From positions 1 through 14,822 of the forward strand of contig JADFHU010000044.1 in the NCBI GenBank assembly GCA_022567055.1: a DNA stretch of 14,822 nucleotides. The letters are read 5' to 3'. The notes under the pieces were generated by a model. It searched no databases and had not been told where the DNA came from. It was given only the letters and a program-made list of their open reading frames with translations. Of this stretch, positions 6,296-13,463 are shown piece by piece (the stretch's first letter is position 1; each line of letters starts with the position of its first letter). A program made the translations under genes and the position numbers. The DNA comes from Planctomycetota bacterium (GTDB lineage: Bacteria; Planctomycetota; Phycisphaerae; Sedimentisphaerales; Anaerobacaceae).

Positions 6296-8235
6296 TACAG
6301 CCCGGCATGCTTAGCGACGATTTCCTCGAGCAGAAACTCCCGCATGGGCCGGGACACACTGGGGTGATCGGCTTCGATGAGCAGATGAACCAGCGCATGC
6401 ATCCTGATTTCCGGTTGGCCAATCGTCTCGATGAGACCATAGGCCTTGGCCAGCCCACCGATCTGGGCATACTGTTTGGCAATGCCACTGAGCAGCACGT
6501 CCTGCCGTGAGCTGGAATGACCGGTCTGTACAATCCCAATGAGCTTGTCCAGGATCTCAAAGGCCGTCGCCTTGCGGCCGAGACTGGCATAGTGTGTGGC
6601 GACTTGCGTCAATAGTGTCACAAAGCTGGTATTGTCGTCCGTCTCTGAGGCGGATGCATCAAGGGTGGAGGCAATCTCGTTCAAGAGGGCCAGACCCCTC
6701 TCTCTTTGGCCTGTCTGGGCCAGATGGCCTGCAATTTGATTCAGGCTCTCGGCCCGCTGAAAGGGATCGTAGATCGTCTCGGCCATACAGATCGCCTCTT
6801 CCACGAAGTCCGCCTGAGCCATCTGATCGACCATCTTGATCAGTGTCTCGTCCGGATGGGCCGACAGGGCGGCTGCCAACCTGGCTTGAGAGAGGATGCG
6901 TTGGCTCGCTTCGGGGGCGGCAGATCGTTTGGCGATGGCGCTCTGACAGAGTGCCAAGGCCTTGGCAGAAGCGGACTCGATCAAGTCGATGACGCGTTCG
7001 GCCTTCTGGACTCGCTCCTTCAGGTAGAGTTGGACCAGTTCTATCAGTATGTCTTCACGGTTTTTGAGGTGTTTGGCCTGCAGTGCCTCCGACAAGGCCC
7101 TGTCGAGCAGCTCGATGCCCCGCTCCCTTTCTTGTCTGCGCAGATCTGATGCGCCCATGTCACAAAGTGCTCTGGCTCTTTCGTCGGGAGAGATCATGAC
7201 CTCCACAATCTCCATTGCCTGGGTGCGGTCGCCCAGTTGATAGTATCCCCAGGCCACTGAGGCTAGCTGGCGGTCCCGGCTCTCGGGAACGGGATCTTTC
7301 CGTGCCAGGGCACGCGCCCGGGCCAGCAGTGCGTCGGCCTTGTCCTTGTCCGTCTTCATGCAACTAACCGCTGCCTGGGTGAGTCGACTGCCTTGAGTGG
7401 CATTCACGACCGCCTCGGCAATATGCGCGACCTGATTCACATCTCCCCTTTCTAAAAAGGCCTTGGCCAGGCTGTCGAGTAAGCCGAGGCGTTGCAGGGA
7501 GTCCGCAGTCTGAGCTTGCTGAACCACGAAAAGAGCACAGGCCAAGGGGTCCTCTCTGGGAGAGCTTTCCAGGGGAATGGCATGAATCTTTAATGCCATA
7601 GCACTGCGGCGTAACAGCGGCAGGTTTGAAGTCACGGCTTGTGTGAGTTGCCCGGTGCAGATCAGGCCAACGAGCGCGAGGGCCAGTTTTACCCGCAGGG
7701 GACAGGGCGTCGCTTCAGCCTCCTGATGCGTCCAGAACACCTGCTGTGTGTGGCGACGACAGAGAATGATCACCGACCCGAGCAGGTAGACGTGGAGTAC
7801 GACAAGTTCAATTGGACTGCAGGAGGGCATCCGCTCGGTAAGCCTTTGTTGTATGCTCGTGAGCGTCAGGATTCTTTCGCTGCTCGAGCGATTGATGATC
7901 CAAGGCAGTACCACGAACATGCCGAACTCATACAGCCACAGGCAGCAAAGGCACAGGCCGTTTAGGACCAGCAGGAGTTGACGGGCCCACTCTCGAAGTC
8001 TGAGGAGGTGGTAGGAGAGCAGGCAGAAGGCCAAGGCCAGGCCGGCGTGGAGTGCGTCGGTCCATGGACCGACACTGAACGCCGCGTATAGGACGTTATA
8101 CAGCGGGTAGGCGCCCAACCACAGGAATCCGAACAGTCCTATAACAGTGACAAGAAGGTGCCGGGGAGGCGGCGCGGCCCGGTCCACCCTGCAGCGCGGC
8201 TGGGGAGAATCATCGTTCTTTCGGAAAAAATACAT
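6295..8235 (-). CDS. Membrane-anchored TPR-like helical-repeat protein, function unknown
   Basis: No named family is recognised. From ATG 8235 the product has 646 residues; the frame can also begin at GTG 8271 (658 residues), and neither start has a clear RBS. The N-terminal 200 residues carry about five hydrophobic helices (for example HLLVTVIGLFGFLWLGAYPL, LHAGLALAFCLLSYHLL, ELVVLHVYLLGSVIIL, LALALVGLICTGQL). The remaining 430 residues are a soluble array of degenerate TPR or SEL1-like helical pairs, such as LASVAWGYYQLGDRTQAMEI, ALCDMGASDLRRQERERGIE, LNQIAGHLAQTGQRERGLAL and LLTQVATHYASLGRKATAFE. Such arrays act as protein-binding scaffolds. The gene starts about 80 bp after the 3' end of rnpB on the same strand with no obvious terminator between, so read-through is possible. 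No catalytic motif is visible. Confidence 0.78.
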   Translation of the reverse strand: MYFFRKNDDSPQPRCRVDRAAPPPRHLLVTVIGLFGFLWLGAYPLYNVLYAAFSVGPWTDALHAGLALAFCLLSYHLLRLREWARQLLLVLNGLCLCCLWLYEFGMFVVLPWIINRSSSERILTLTSIQQRLTERMPSCSPIELVVLHVYLLGSVIILCRRHTQQVFWTHQEAEATPCPLRVKLALALVGLICTGQLTQAVTSNLPLLRRSAMALKIHAIPLESSPREDPLACALFVVQQAQTADSLQRLGLLDSLAKAFLERGDVNQVAHIAEAVVNATQGSRLTQAAVSCMKTDKDKADALLARARALARKDPVPESRDRQLASVAWGYYQLGDRTQAMEIVEVMISPDERARALCDMGASDLRRQERERGIELLDRALSEALQAKHLKNREDILIELVQLYLKERVQKAERVIDLIESASAKALALCQSAIAKRSAAPEASQRILSQARLAAALSAHPDETLIKMVDQMAQADFVEEAICMAETIYDPFQRAESLNQIAGHLAQTGQRERGLALLNEIASTLDASASETDDNTSFVTLLTQVATHYASLGRKATAFEILDKLIGIVQTGHSSSRQDVLLSGIAKQYAQIGGLAKAYGLIETIGQPEIRMHALVHLLIEADHPSVSRPMREFLLEEIVAKHAGL

Positions 8236-8317
8236 CGTTCTGCTGCAAGATCGGTTTAATCCGGGGAACACTTAATAAAGTGGCTGCTGCTGCCATGACT
8301 TGGTGATTTGACGCGAT

Positions 8318-8729
8318 AGTCAATCAAGAGGGTGTGTCTGTAAGCCGGGTTCTGTTCCCGCCATCACCAAGGTGCCGGCGGGCGGCGATCATTTATCTGG
8401 ACCGACTGTTGCCAGCCGGCTCTTGCGCCGATGCGCAAAGCAACCTACCCGCTGTTGATACCCGGGCCGGGTACGAGGCCCGAAGGCCCGCTCAGCTGCT
8501 TGGTCTTGCAGGCGGTGGGGTTTACCCTGCCAGTGCTGTCACCAACACCGCGGTGCGCTCTTACCGCACCATTTCACCCTTACCGACGAATCGGCGGTAT
8601 CGTTTCTGCGGCACTTTCCCTGGGATTACTCCCGGTGGTCGTTAGCCACCACCGCGCCCTATCCTGCCCGGACTTTCCTCCCTGTGGATTTTCACAGAGC
8701 GATCGCCCGACACACCCTTCTGATTGACT
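8318..8729 (-). ncRNA. rnpB: RNase P RNA (bacterial type A)
   Basis: This is the catalytic RNA that trims the 5' leader of tRNA precursors. On the minus strand it shows the universal 5' block GGAGGAAAGUCCGGGC (8682-8667), the central AGGGUGAAAUGGUGCGGUAAGAGCGCACC segment read in two pieces (8580-8552), the GGGUAGGUUGCUU segment of the P15 region (8450-8438), AGAUAAAUGAUCGCCGCCC (8398-8380), and the 3' conserved CAGAACCCGGCUUA (8354-8341). The ends pair: AGGGUGUGUC (8718-8709) with GACACACCCU (8338-8329). Beyond this, pairing continues outward to 8729 and 8318 with one A-C mismatch, so P1 is unusually long. The presence of P15 to P18-like segments and the overall length of about 400 bases fit type A rather than type B. 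Plus-strand open frames across this region are spurious. Confidence 0.95.
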
Positions 8730-8736
8730 CCTCCCA

Positions 8737-8765
8737 CCAATAGCAGGTTGTCCATGCCTTTTCAA
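8737..8765 (-). promoter_or_regulatory. Candidate sigma-70 promoter of rnpB
   Basis: On the minus strand TTGAAA (8765-8760) is followed by a 17-base spacer and TGC-TATTGG, an extended -10 form (hexamer 8742-8737). Transcription would begin near 8730, which matches the outer end of the long P1 helix (8729). The -10 hexamer itself is a weak match (3 of 6), offset by the TG extension. The position relative to the RNA end is the main support. Confidence 0.55.
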
Positions 8766-8792
8766 TGGAAATCGCGGGGACGATGGATGTCT

Positions 8793-8855
8793 GTGGGTCT
8801 TTGGGTCTTTGGGTCCGTGGTCTGTCGTCGGATGACTGCTAGCCACTCGCCACTG
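8793..8855. repeat. Intergenic octamer repeat (TTGGGTCT type), copy 3
   Basis: Three successive eight-base units GTGGGTCT (8793-8800), TTGGGTCT (8801-8808) and TTGGGTCC (8809-8816), then the diverged GTGGTCTG. They are followed by GACTGCTAGCCACTCGCCACTG, a degenerate run of CACT/GACT words given here in outline only. It lies between the zinc-ribbon protein gene and the rnpB promoter. Confidence 0.55.
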
Positions 8856-8866
8856 CCTCCAGCCCG

Positions 8867-9784
8867 CTACCATCGAAAAAAACATTCATAGTGTCGATGG
8901 AGCAGACCCAAAGCGCGCGCGCCGATAATAGCGAGGATCTGAAGACCGAGTTGTGCCAGGAGCCAGCTCGCCTTGACGAGGGCACTCGCGTTGATGACTG
9001 CGCTGTCCCCGTAGTTTTTGGCTCGAAACTGCAGCTGCGCCGCGATCATGATCAGTAGCGCGACCGATAGATAGGGAAGGAAAGTCTTAAGCAGCGGCGG
9101 CACGGTTAAGTCAAACCGAACGAGTTGCGTACTGTCCCGGGTGACCCCCACGGCGAGGATGAGCATGGGAAGGATAAAAAGACCTGCGTTCGTGAGTACC
9201 TGGGAGAGTAGGGTAGAGGATCCCTCCTCCCAAAGGCCGTCTGCCGCGGTCGCCGGCAGAATGCAGATCACCAATGCCATGGCAATCACCCATACGGAGC
9301 GCAGGGCATTGGCGAAGAACCCGGAGTAACCGTCAATCTCTATCTCGGGCAATTCGCAGGTGTCGTCGCTCAGCACCGTGTTGTTGATGATCTCCAGATA
9401 GTACCAGAAGAGACACCCCCAGCAGATACCACGCACGAGGAGTCCAATAGGCAAATAGACGCGGAACCCGCCCGCGGTGAACGAGTAATCCACATGGGCG
9501 ATGAAAAACTTAAAGCAGACCACCGCCACGATGAACATCAGCGGCACGACATTCCCCAGCCGGAAAAAAAGCCCCCATCCCTCGGCGAAGGCCGCCCGGT
9601 AAAAGCCGGGGAGTGGTTCGCCCCGGTCGGGTTCTTCTTCGGCCAGACCCTGTGGCTTCGCGAAATTCTCGTCGGGGATGATGAGATGCTGGCCGCAGGT
9701 CGAACACTTGGCGCCCTTGCCGGCATGCTGGTCGGCGAAGGCCATCAACCCGTCGCAGTGGGGACAGTTGAATTCGATGGTCAT
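8867..9784 (-). CDS. Zinc-ribbon multi-pass membrane protein, function unknown
   Basis: The product has 305 residues. It opens with a compact zinc ribbon, Cys7-X2-Cys10 and Cys27-X2-Cys30 (FNCPHCDGLM ... KCSTCGQHLIIPD), a start seen on many otherwise unrelated proteins of Planctomycetota and related groups. A charged linker rich in Glu and Pro (40-60) leads to about six membrane helices (77-98, 111-130, 163-181, 194-214, 232-251, 270-295). A short polar loop with LSDDTCELPEIEIDGYSGFF (138-157) precedes helix 3. I cannot name the membrane domain. The start is the ATG at 9784 because the zinc ribbon begins at once; no strong RBS is seen. It follows pilT by 87 bp on the same strand and could be co-transcribed, but that gap is filled with repeats. 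Confidence 0.8.
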   Translation of the reverse strand: MTIEFNCPHCDGLMAFADQHAGKGAKCSTCGQHLIIPDENFAKPQGLAEEEPDRGEPLPGFYRAAFAEGWGLFFRLGNVVPLMFIVAVVCFKFFIAHVDYSFTAGGFRVYLPIGLLVRGICWGCLFWYYLEIINNTVLSDDTCELPEIEIDGYSGFFANALRSVWVIAMALVICILPATAADGLWEEGSSTLLSQVLTNAGLFILPMLILAVGVTRDSTQLVRFDLTVPPLLKTFLPYLSVALLIMIAAQLQFRAKNYGDSAVINASALVKASWLLAQLGLQILAIIGARALGLLHRHYECFFRW

Positions 9785-9795
9785 GGCGAGAGGGC

Positions 9796-9850
9796 AGTGG
9801 TCAGTGGTCTGTGGGTCTGTAGCCGGTCCTCGGTCCCTGGTCTCCTCAGT
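9796..9850. repeat. Degenerate GT-rich intergenic repeat
   Basis: The gap between pilT and the zinc-ribbon gene reads CAGTGGTCAGTGGTCTGTGG followed by GTCTGTAG and then GGTCCTCGGTCCCTGGTCTC. GTGGGTCT is the same octamer as at 8793-8800. The copies are more decayed than elsewhere. Confidence 0.45.
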
Positions 9851-9871
9851 GGCTGGGGACGACGGGCTCGT

Positions 9872-11011
9872 TCACAGCTCCCGTTGCATGCAGTCCGTGA
9901 AGGTCTTGATGTTGTTGACCCATTTTTGGGCTTCGAGCAGATCGATATGGTCTTCTTTGACCAGGCGGGCCAGGTGATTCTCCAGGGTGATCATCTTTTG
10001 GTCGGGTTTGTCCTGGGTCCTGGTCTGCAACTGCGTGTAGATCTGCTCGATCTTGCCGGTCCGGATCAAATTGGCGCAGGCGTAGTTGTTGTTGAGGATC
10101 TCCATCGCCGCGATCCGCCCCTTGCCGTCCTTCCTGGGAATCAGCTTTTGGCACACGACGTAGGCCAGGCCCAGTGAGAGCTGGTTGCGAACCTCTGCCT
10201 GGCGGCCTTCGGGAAAGTAGTCCAGAATTCGCGAGATGGTCCCGGTGACATCGCGGGTGTGCAAGGTAGAGAAGACCAGGTGACCCGTCTCGGCCGCCAT
10301 CAGGGTCATCATGATGGTCTCGGCGTCGCGCATCTCTCCCACGAAGATGATGTCGGGATCTTCCCGCATCATCTCGGTCAGTCCCTGTTGGAAGGTGCAT
10401 ACATCGCGGCCGACCTCCCGCTGCGAAATGATGGAGTGCTTCTGGGGCAGGATGTATTCAATGGGATCCTCGATCGTGATGATGCGAGTGGCCCTCTTTT
10501 CGCCGATCCGGTTGATCATGGAGGCGATGGTCGTCGACTTGCCCGCACCGGTAATGCCGGTCAATAGGACCAGGCCGTGTTTGCGATTGACGATATCCTG
10601 CCAGATGGTGTTGGGAAACCCGATGTCTTCGACCGAGGGGATGTCGAGAGAGAGGGCGCGGATAGCGGCGGCCAGCCCGTCGTTCTCCCTGAAGATATTG
10701 ATGCGAAACTGAATCTCGCCGTAGCGGTAGGAGCAGTCGATGCTCTTGCCCTGGTCCAGTGCCTCGGTACTCTTACCCTTCAGTAGCGGCAAGATCAACT
10801 GTTCCGCCAACTCGGGCGTCACCTTGGCTCCCTTCAGCTTGACCAGATCGCCGTCAATCCGATAGGTGGGGGGGACGCCCACCTTGATGTGCAGATCGGA
10901 GACCCGCATCGCCCCCTTCTCCACGAAGTACTCCAGCATGTCGAGCAGGCTCATCTTGCCCAACACTTCCGTGGGGTATATCTTGGCGGATGCTACGTAT
11001 TTTTCGTCCAT
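9872..11011 (-). CDS. pilT: Type IV pilus retraction ATPase PilT family
   Basis: The product has 379 residues, near the usual PilT length. This hexameric cytoplasmic ATPase of the secretion-ATPase superfamily drives disassembly of type IV pili at the inner-membrane base. Visible motifs: N-terminal SDLHIKVGVPPTYRIDGDL (38-56), Walker A GITGAGKST (152-160), Asp box IITIEDPIEY (177-186), Walker B DPDIIFVGEMRD (218-229) and His box GHLVFSTLHT (243-252). SLGLAYVVCQKLIPRKDGKG (279-298) is also typical. The AIRNLIREGK retraction motif is altered to ACANLIRTGK (311-320), and about 60 charged residues follow, so a PilU-like or specialised paralogue is possible. ATG 11011 has AAGGGA a few bases upstream. 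No other pilus gene is present in the window. FAH lies 46 bp upstream on the same strand. Confidence 0.93.
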   Translation of the reverse strand: MDEKYVASAKIYPTEVLGKMSLLDMLEYFVEKGAMRVSDLHIKVGVPPTYRIDGDLVKLKGAKVTPELAEQLILPLLKGKSTEALDQGKSIDCSYRYGEIQFRINIFRENDGLAAAIRALSLDIPSVEDIGFPNTIWQDIVNRKHGLVLLTGITGAGKSTTIASMINRIGEKRATRIITIEDPIEYILPQKHSIISQREVGRDVCTFQQGLTEMMREDPDIIFVGEMRDAETIMMTLMAAETGHLVFSTLHTRDVTGTISRILDYFPEGRQAEVRNQLSLGLAYVVCQKLIPRKDGKGRIAAMEILNNNYACANLIRTGKIEQIYTQLQTRTQDKPDQKMITLENHLARLVKEDHIDLLEAQKWVNNIKTFTDCMQREL

Positions 11012-11057
11012 TGACAGTCCCTTGGGTGCGTGGGGTGCGGGGACACTGCCACGGGCA

Positions 11058-11864
11058 TCAGCCGGGCTCGTTTTCGACGGGATTCGTCAACTGCCCGATC
11101 TTCTCGATCTCTATGGTCACCGTGTCGCCTGGCTTTAGCCACACCGGCGGTTGCCGGGCCATGCCCACGCCGTGTGGGGTGCCGGTGAGGATGACGGTAC
11201 CCGGCACCAGGGTTGTTGATCCACTCAAGAAGGAGACCAACGCCGGCACGTCAAAGATCATGTCATCCGTGTTCCAGTCCTGCATGGCTTGACCGTTCAA
11301 GATGGTTTTGATCGCTAGGGCGTTGGGATTCGGTATCTCGTCGGGCGTCACCAGGCAGGGACCCATGGGAGCAAAGGTGTCGAACATCTTGCCGCGGTTC
11401 CATTGGCTGCCGCCCCATTCGATCTGCCAATCGCGGGCACTGACATCGTTGGCACAGGTATAGCCCAGGATGTAGTCGGAGGCCTCTTCCGGCGCCACGT
11501 TTTTGCAGGACTTCCCAATCACCACCGCCAACTCACATTCATAGTCGACCTTGTGACTCGCCAGATGCGTGGGAATACATATCGGATCACCGGGATGCTG
11601 GGCGGAGGAAAGGTTCTTTAGGAAGACGATCGGATGTTCTGGCAGGGCAGCGCCTGTCTCTTGGGCGTGCCTCTTGTAGTTAAGGCCGATGCCAAAGATC
11701 ACCGTCGGCTGGACGGGGCACAGGGTTTTCTTTATCTGGGCCGGGCGGTCTGTCAATGTCAGCTCTCCGTAGAGATCTCCGGTTAGCTCCAAATGTGTCC
11801 CGTCCTTCTGCTGGGCAGCATACCGTGCGGTATCCTCTGCATCCAAGTAACGAACGATTTTCAC
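11058..11864 (-). CDS. Fumarylacetoacetate hydrolase (FAH) family enzyme
   Basis: A metal-dependent C-C hydrolase acting on a 2,4-dioxo or fumarylpyruvate-type acid. I chose GTG 11864 (268 residues): AAGGAG lies seven bases before it, and an upstream start at 11912 would run into the dehydrogenase gene. The FAH core is complete: FGIGLNYKRHAQETG (57-71), HPIVFLKNLSSAQHPGDPI (77-95), DYECELAVVIGK with metal ligands Glu109 and Glu111 (107-118), GYTCANDVSARDWQ with Asp140 (134-147), KMFDTFAPMGPCLVTPDEI (159-177) and VPGTVILTGTPHGVGM (220-235). Together with the dehydrogenase 25 bp upstream, the best pathway guess is cleavage of 2,4-diketo-3-deoxy-L-fuconate or -L-rhamnonate to pyruvate and lactate. 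That assignment is inference; the family is not specific enough to fix the substrate. Confidence 0.9.
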   Translation of the reverse strand: MKIVRYLDAEDTARYAAQQKDGTHLELTGDLYGELTLTDRPAQIKKTLCPVQPTVIFGIGLNYKRHAQETGAALPEHPIVFLKNLSSAQHPGDPICIPTHLASHKVDYECELAVVIGKSCKNVAPEEASDYILGYTCANDVSARDWQIEWGGSQWNRGKMFDTFAPMGPCLVTPDEIPNPNALAIKTILNGQAMQDWNTDDMIFDVPALVSFLSGSTTLVPGTVILTGTPHGVGMARQPPVWLKPGDTVTIEIEKIGQLTNPVENEPG

Positions 11865-11889
11865 AGGCGTTCTCCTTTTGTCTGGTTCC

Positions 11890-12654
11890 TCAACCGGCGC
11901 TCCAGCCGCCATCCGCCATCAGGGTGGTGCCGGTAATGAGTATCGACTCATCGGCAGCCAGATAGAGTGCGGCCGCGGCGATTTCCTGGGGTTGTGCCAT
12001 ACGCCCGATGGGCTGCGTCGCCGACATCTCCCGGTAGGCCTTTTCCGGGTCGGGGTATTCCTTTAGTCTGGCCTGAACGAAGGGTGTTTCAACGCGACAG
12101 GGGCAAATGCAATTCACGCGAACCCCTTGCGCGGCGTGATCGAGCGCCATGGCCTTGGTGATGCCAACCACGGCGAATTTGGTCATGCAGTAGGCCAGTC
12201 GGTCGCGGATGCCCACCACCCCTCCGATGGAGGCCATGTTAATAATCGTTCCCCGCTTGCGCTCGATCATCCCCGTGACAAAGGCCTTGGAGAGATTGAA
12301 CACCCCTTTGACATTGACCGCGTAGAGCCGATCCATGTCCTCGCCGCGGGTCTGCTCGATAGTGCCGACCTGTCCGATGCCCGCGTTGTTGACCAGAATG
12401 TCGAGGTGGCCGTGTTGGTCAACTACCCGCTGCGCGAGCTGCACGGCTTCGTCCTCATCCGTGACGTCCAGACGCACGAATTCGGCCTTTTGCTGCTGAT
12501 CGAGGATGGCCTGCGTCGTCGCCTGACCGCCCTCGATGTCACGATCCGTGACAATGACATGCGCACCGGCCTGGGCAAAGGTTAGGGCAATGGATTCACC
12601 GATGCCGGATCCGGCCCCGGTGACTAGGGCAATCTTGTCGTTCAACTCAAACAT
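11890..12654 (-). CDS. Short-chain dehydrogenase/reductase (SDR), probable sugar-acid dehydrogenase
   Basis: A 254-residue classical SDR with a Rossmann fold that oxidises a secondary alcohol using NAD(P). Motifs are complete: TGAGSGIG (12-19) for the cofactor, DVTD (63-66), NNAG (89-92), Asn114, and the catalytic Ser142, Tyr155 and Lys159 (YCMTK). An Asp after the second strand (TDRDIEGG, Asp37) suggests NAD rather than NADP. The usual PG motif after the sixth strand reads PCRVETPF, with Cys186 in place of Gly. ATG 12654 is preceded by GAGGA at a good distance. It is the first gene of an operon with the FAH-family hydrolase. A 2-keto-3-deoxy-L-fuconate or L-rhamnonate 4-dehydrogenase role fits the pairing, as known for the LRA5/LRA6-type route, but remains inferred. 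Confidence 0.9.
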   Translation of the reverse strand: MFELNDKIALVTGAGSGIGESIALTFAQAGAHVIVTDRDIEGGQATTQAILDQQQKAEFVRLDVTDEDEAVQLAQRVVDQHGHLDILVNNAGIGQVGTIEQTRGEDMDRLYAVNVKGVFNLSKAFVTGMIERKRGTIINMASIGGVVGIRDRLAYCMTKFAVVGITKAMALDHAAQGVRVNCICPCRVETPFVQARLKEYPDPEKAYREMSATQPIGRMAQPQEIAAAALYLAADESILITGTTLMADGGWSAG

Positions 12655-12671
12655 GCAGTTCCTCAGCGGTC

Positions 12672-12711
12672 GCTACAGTTCATCTTGAGAGTCGTCCATA
12701 TATACTGTAGC
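12672..12711. promoter_or_regulatory. Inverted repeat spanning the start site
   Basis: GCTACAGT (12672-12679) and ACTGTAGC (12704-12711) are perfect inverted copies whose centres are 32 bases apart, about three helical turns. One half touches the -10 box and the other lies in the leader. It could be a paired operator, or arise by chance in this AT-rich segment. Confidence 0.35.
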
Positions 12712-12727
12712 TTGCAGGGGATTGCAA
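12699..12727 (-). promoter_or_regulatory. Candidate sigma-70 promoter of the SDR-FAH operon
   Basis: On the minus strand TTGCAA (12727-12722) and TATATA (12704-12699) are separated by exactly 17 bases. Transcription would start near 12692, giving a leader of about 38 bases before the ATG at 12654. Both hexamers are fair matches to the consensus. Confidence 0.6.
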
Positions 12728-12728
12728 G
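12711..12728. promoter_or_regulatory. Dyad overlapping the -35 box, candidate operator
   Basis: CTTGCA-GGGGAT-TGCAAG is a perfect 6-6-6 hyphenated palindrome covering the -35 element and part of the spacer. A repressor bound here would block the promoter, as expected for a catabolic operon controlled by its substrate. No regulator gene is adjacent in the window. Confidence 0.45.
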
Positions 12729-12860
12729 AAACGTTCTTCTCATTATCTTCTTAGGGGTGTCGTTGCGAACCAGAGAATATTATCTTCGACGGGAGAAAGA
12801 GCTGGCCTCCATGTGCCACGATCCACTACACCGTCTCACCTCGAAGGGAAAGCAACTCTG

Positions 12861-13463
12861 ATGTTGGGTCTCTCTTTTGTTCATTGGCTTGTTGTCCTCA
12901 GCGCACTCATTGGTTTTGGCGGAACCTATGCCTATATTCGGGACACGCTTTCTGGAAAGACGAAGCCCAACCGGGTCACTTGGTCCATGTGGGCTTTGGC
13001 TCCCCTCGTCGGCACAGCGGCCGCGCTCGATTCGGGTGCGGACCTCTGGGTGACAGCCCGTATTTTCTTGGCTGGATTTCTCCCCCTCCTGGTGTTGCTG
13101 GCATCATTTGCCCATCGGGAAGGCTATTGGAAACTGACTCGCTTTGACGTCGCTTGCGGTTCGCTGTCCCTGATGGCACTGATTGTCTGGGCGGCGGTCG
13201 ACTCGCCCAGAACGGCGATCCTATTGGCGGCCACCGGCGACGGGGTGGCCAGCCTCCCAACCTTGCGTAAGGCGTGGCGACACCCGGAAACCGAGACGGG
13301 TATCACCTACCTTGCCGGTTTCCTGAGCGTCTTGCTGGTCATCCCTTCGATTCCGGAGTGGAACATTGAGAACTCCGCCTTTCAAGTGTATCTCTTAATT
13401 GCGAATTCGTTGTTGCTCCTTGCAGTTTACCGGAAGAGATTGAACGGAAATCTCTGGCGATAG
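12861..13463 (+). CDS. Small multi-pass membrane protein, PQ-loop-like, function unknown
   Basis: The product has 200 residues from ATG 12861, which has GAAGGGAAA about ten bases upstream; a GTG start at 12813 would add 16 residues unlike a membrane start. About six to seven helices cover nearly the whole chain. The segment YAYIRDTLSGKTKPNRVTWS (24-43) joins the first two helices, and a second similar stretch ASLPTLRKAWRHPETETGIT (about 130-149) occurs in the second half, so the protein looks like two related three-helix halves. This layout, with a proline-bearing turn and a following T-W or T-Y, recalls PQ-loop/SWEET-type small transporters, but that is pattern only. Conserved hypothetical proteins of this kind are widespread. 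It is divergent from the SDR-FAH operon, so it might share its control region. Confidence 0.78.
   Translation: MLGLSFVHWLVVLSALIGFGGTYAYIRDTLSGKTKPNRVTWSMWALAPLVGTAAALDSGADLWVTARIFLAGFLPLLVLLASFAHREGYWKLTRFDVACGSLSLMALIVWAAVDSPRTAILLAATGDGVASLPTLRKAWRHPETETGITYLAGFLSVLLVIPSIPEWNIENSAFQVYLLIANSLLLLAVYRKRLNGNLWR

Noticed and set aside
8334..8727. Plus-strand open frames of about 100 residues
   Set aside because: They are antisense to the RNase P RNA, whose conserved blocks explain the sequence.
9494..10177. A 227-residue plus-strand open frame
   Set aside because: It is antisense to the zinc-ribbon protein and the 3' part of pilT, both supported by clear motifs; its own translation matches nothing and changes character at the gene boundary.
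11865..11912. Longer FAH start at 11912
   Set aside because: It would overlap the dehydrogenase gene, and GTG 11864 has AAGGAG at ideal spacing plus a typical family N-terminus.
12127..12585. A 152-residue plus-strand open frame
   Set aside because: Antisense to the SDR gene with intact catalytic motifs.
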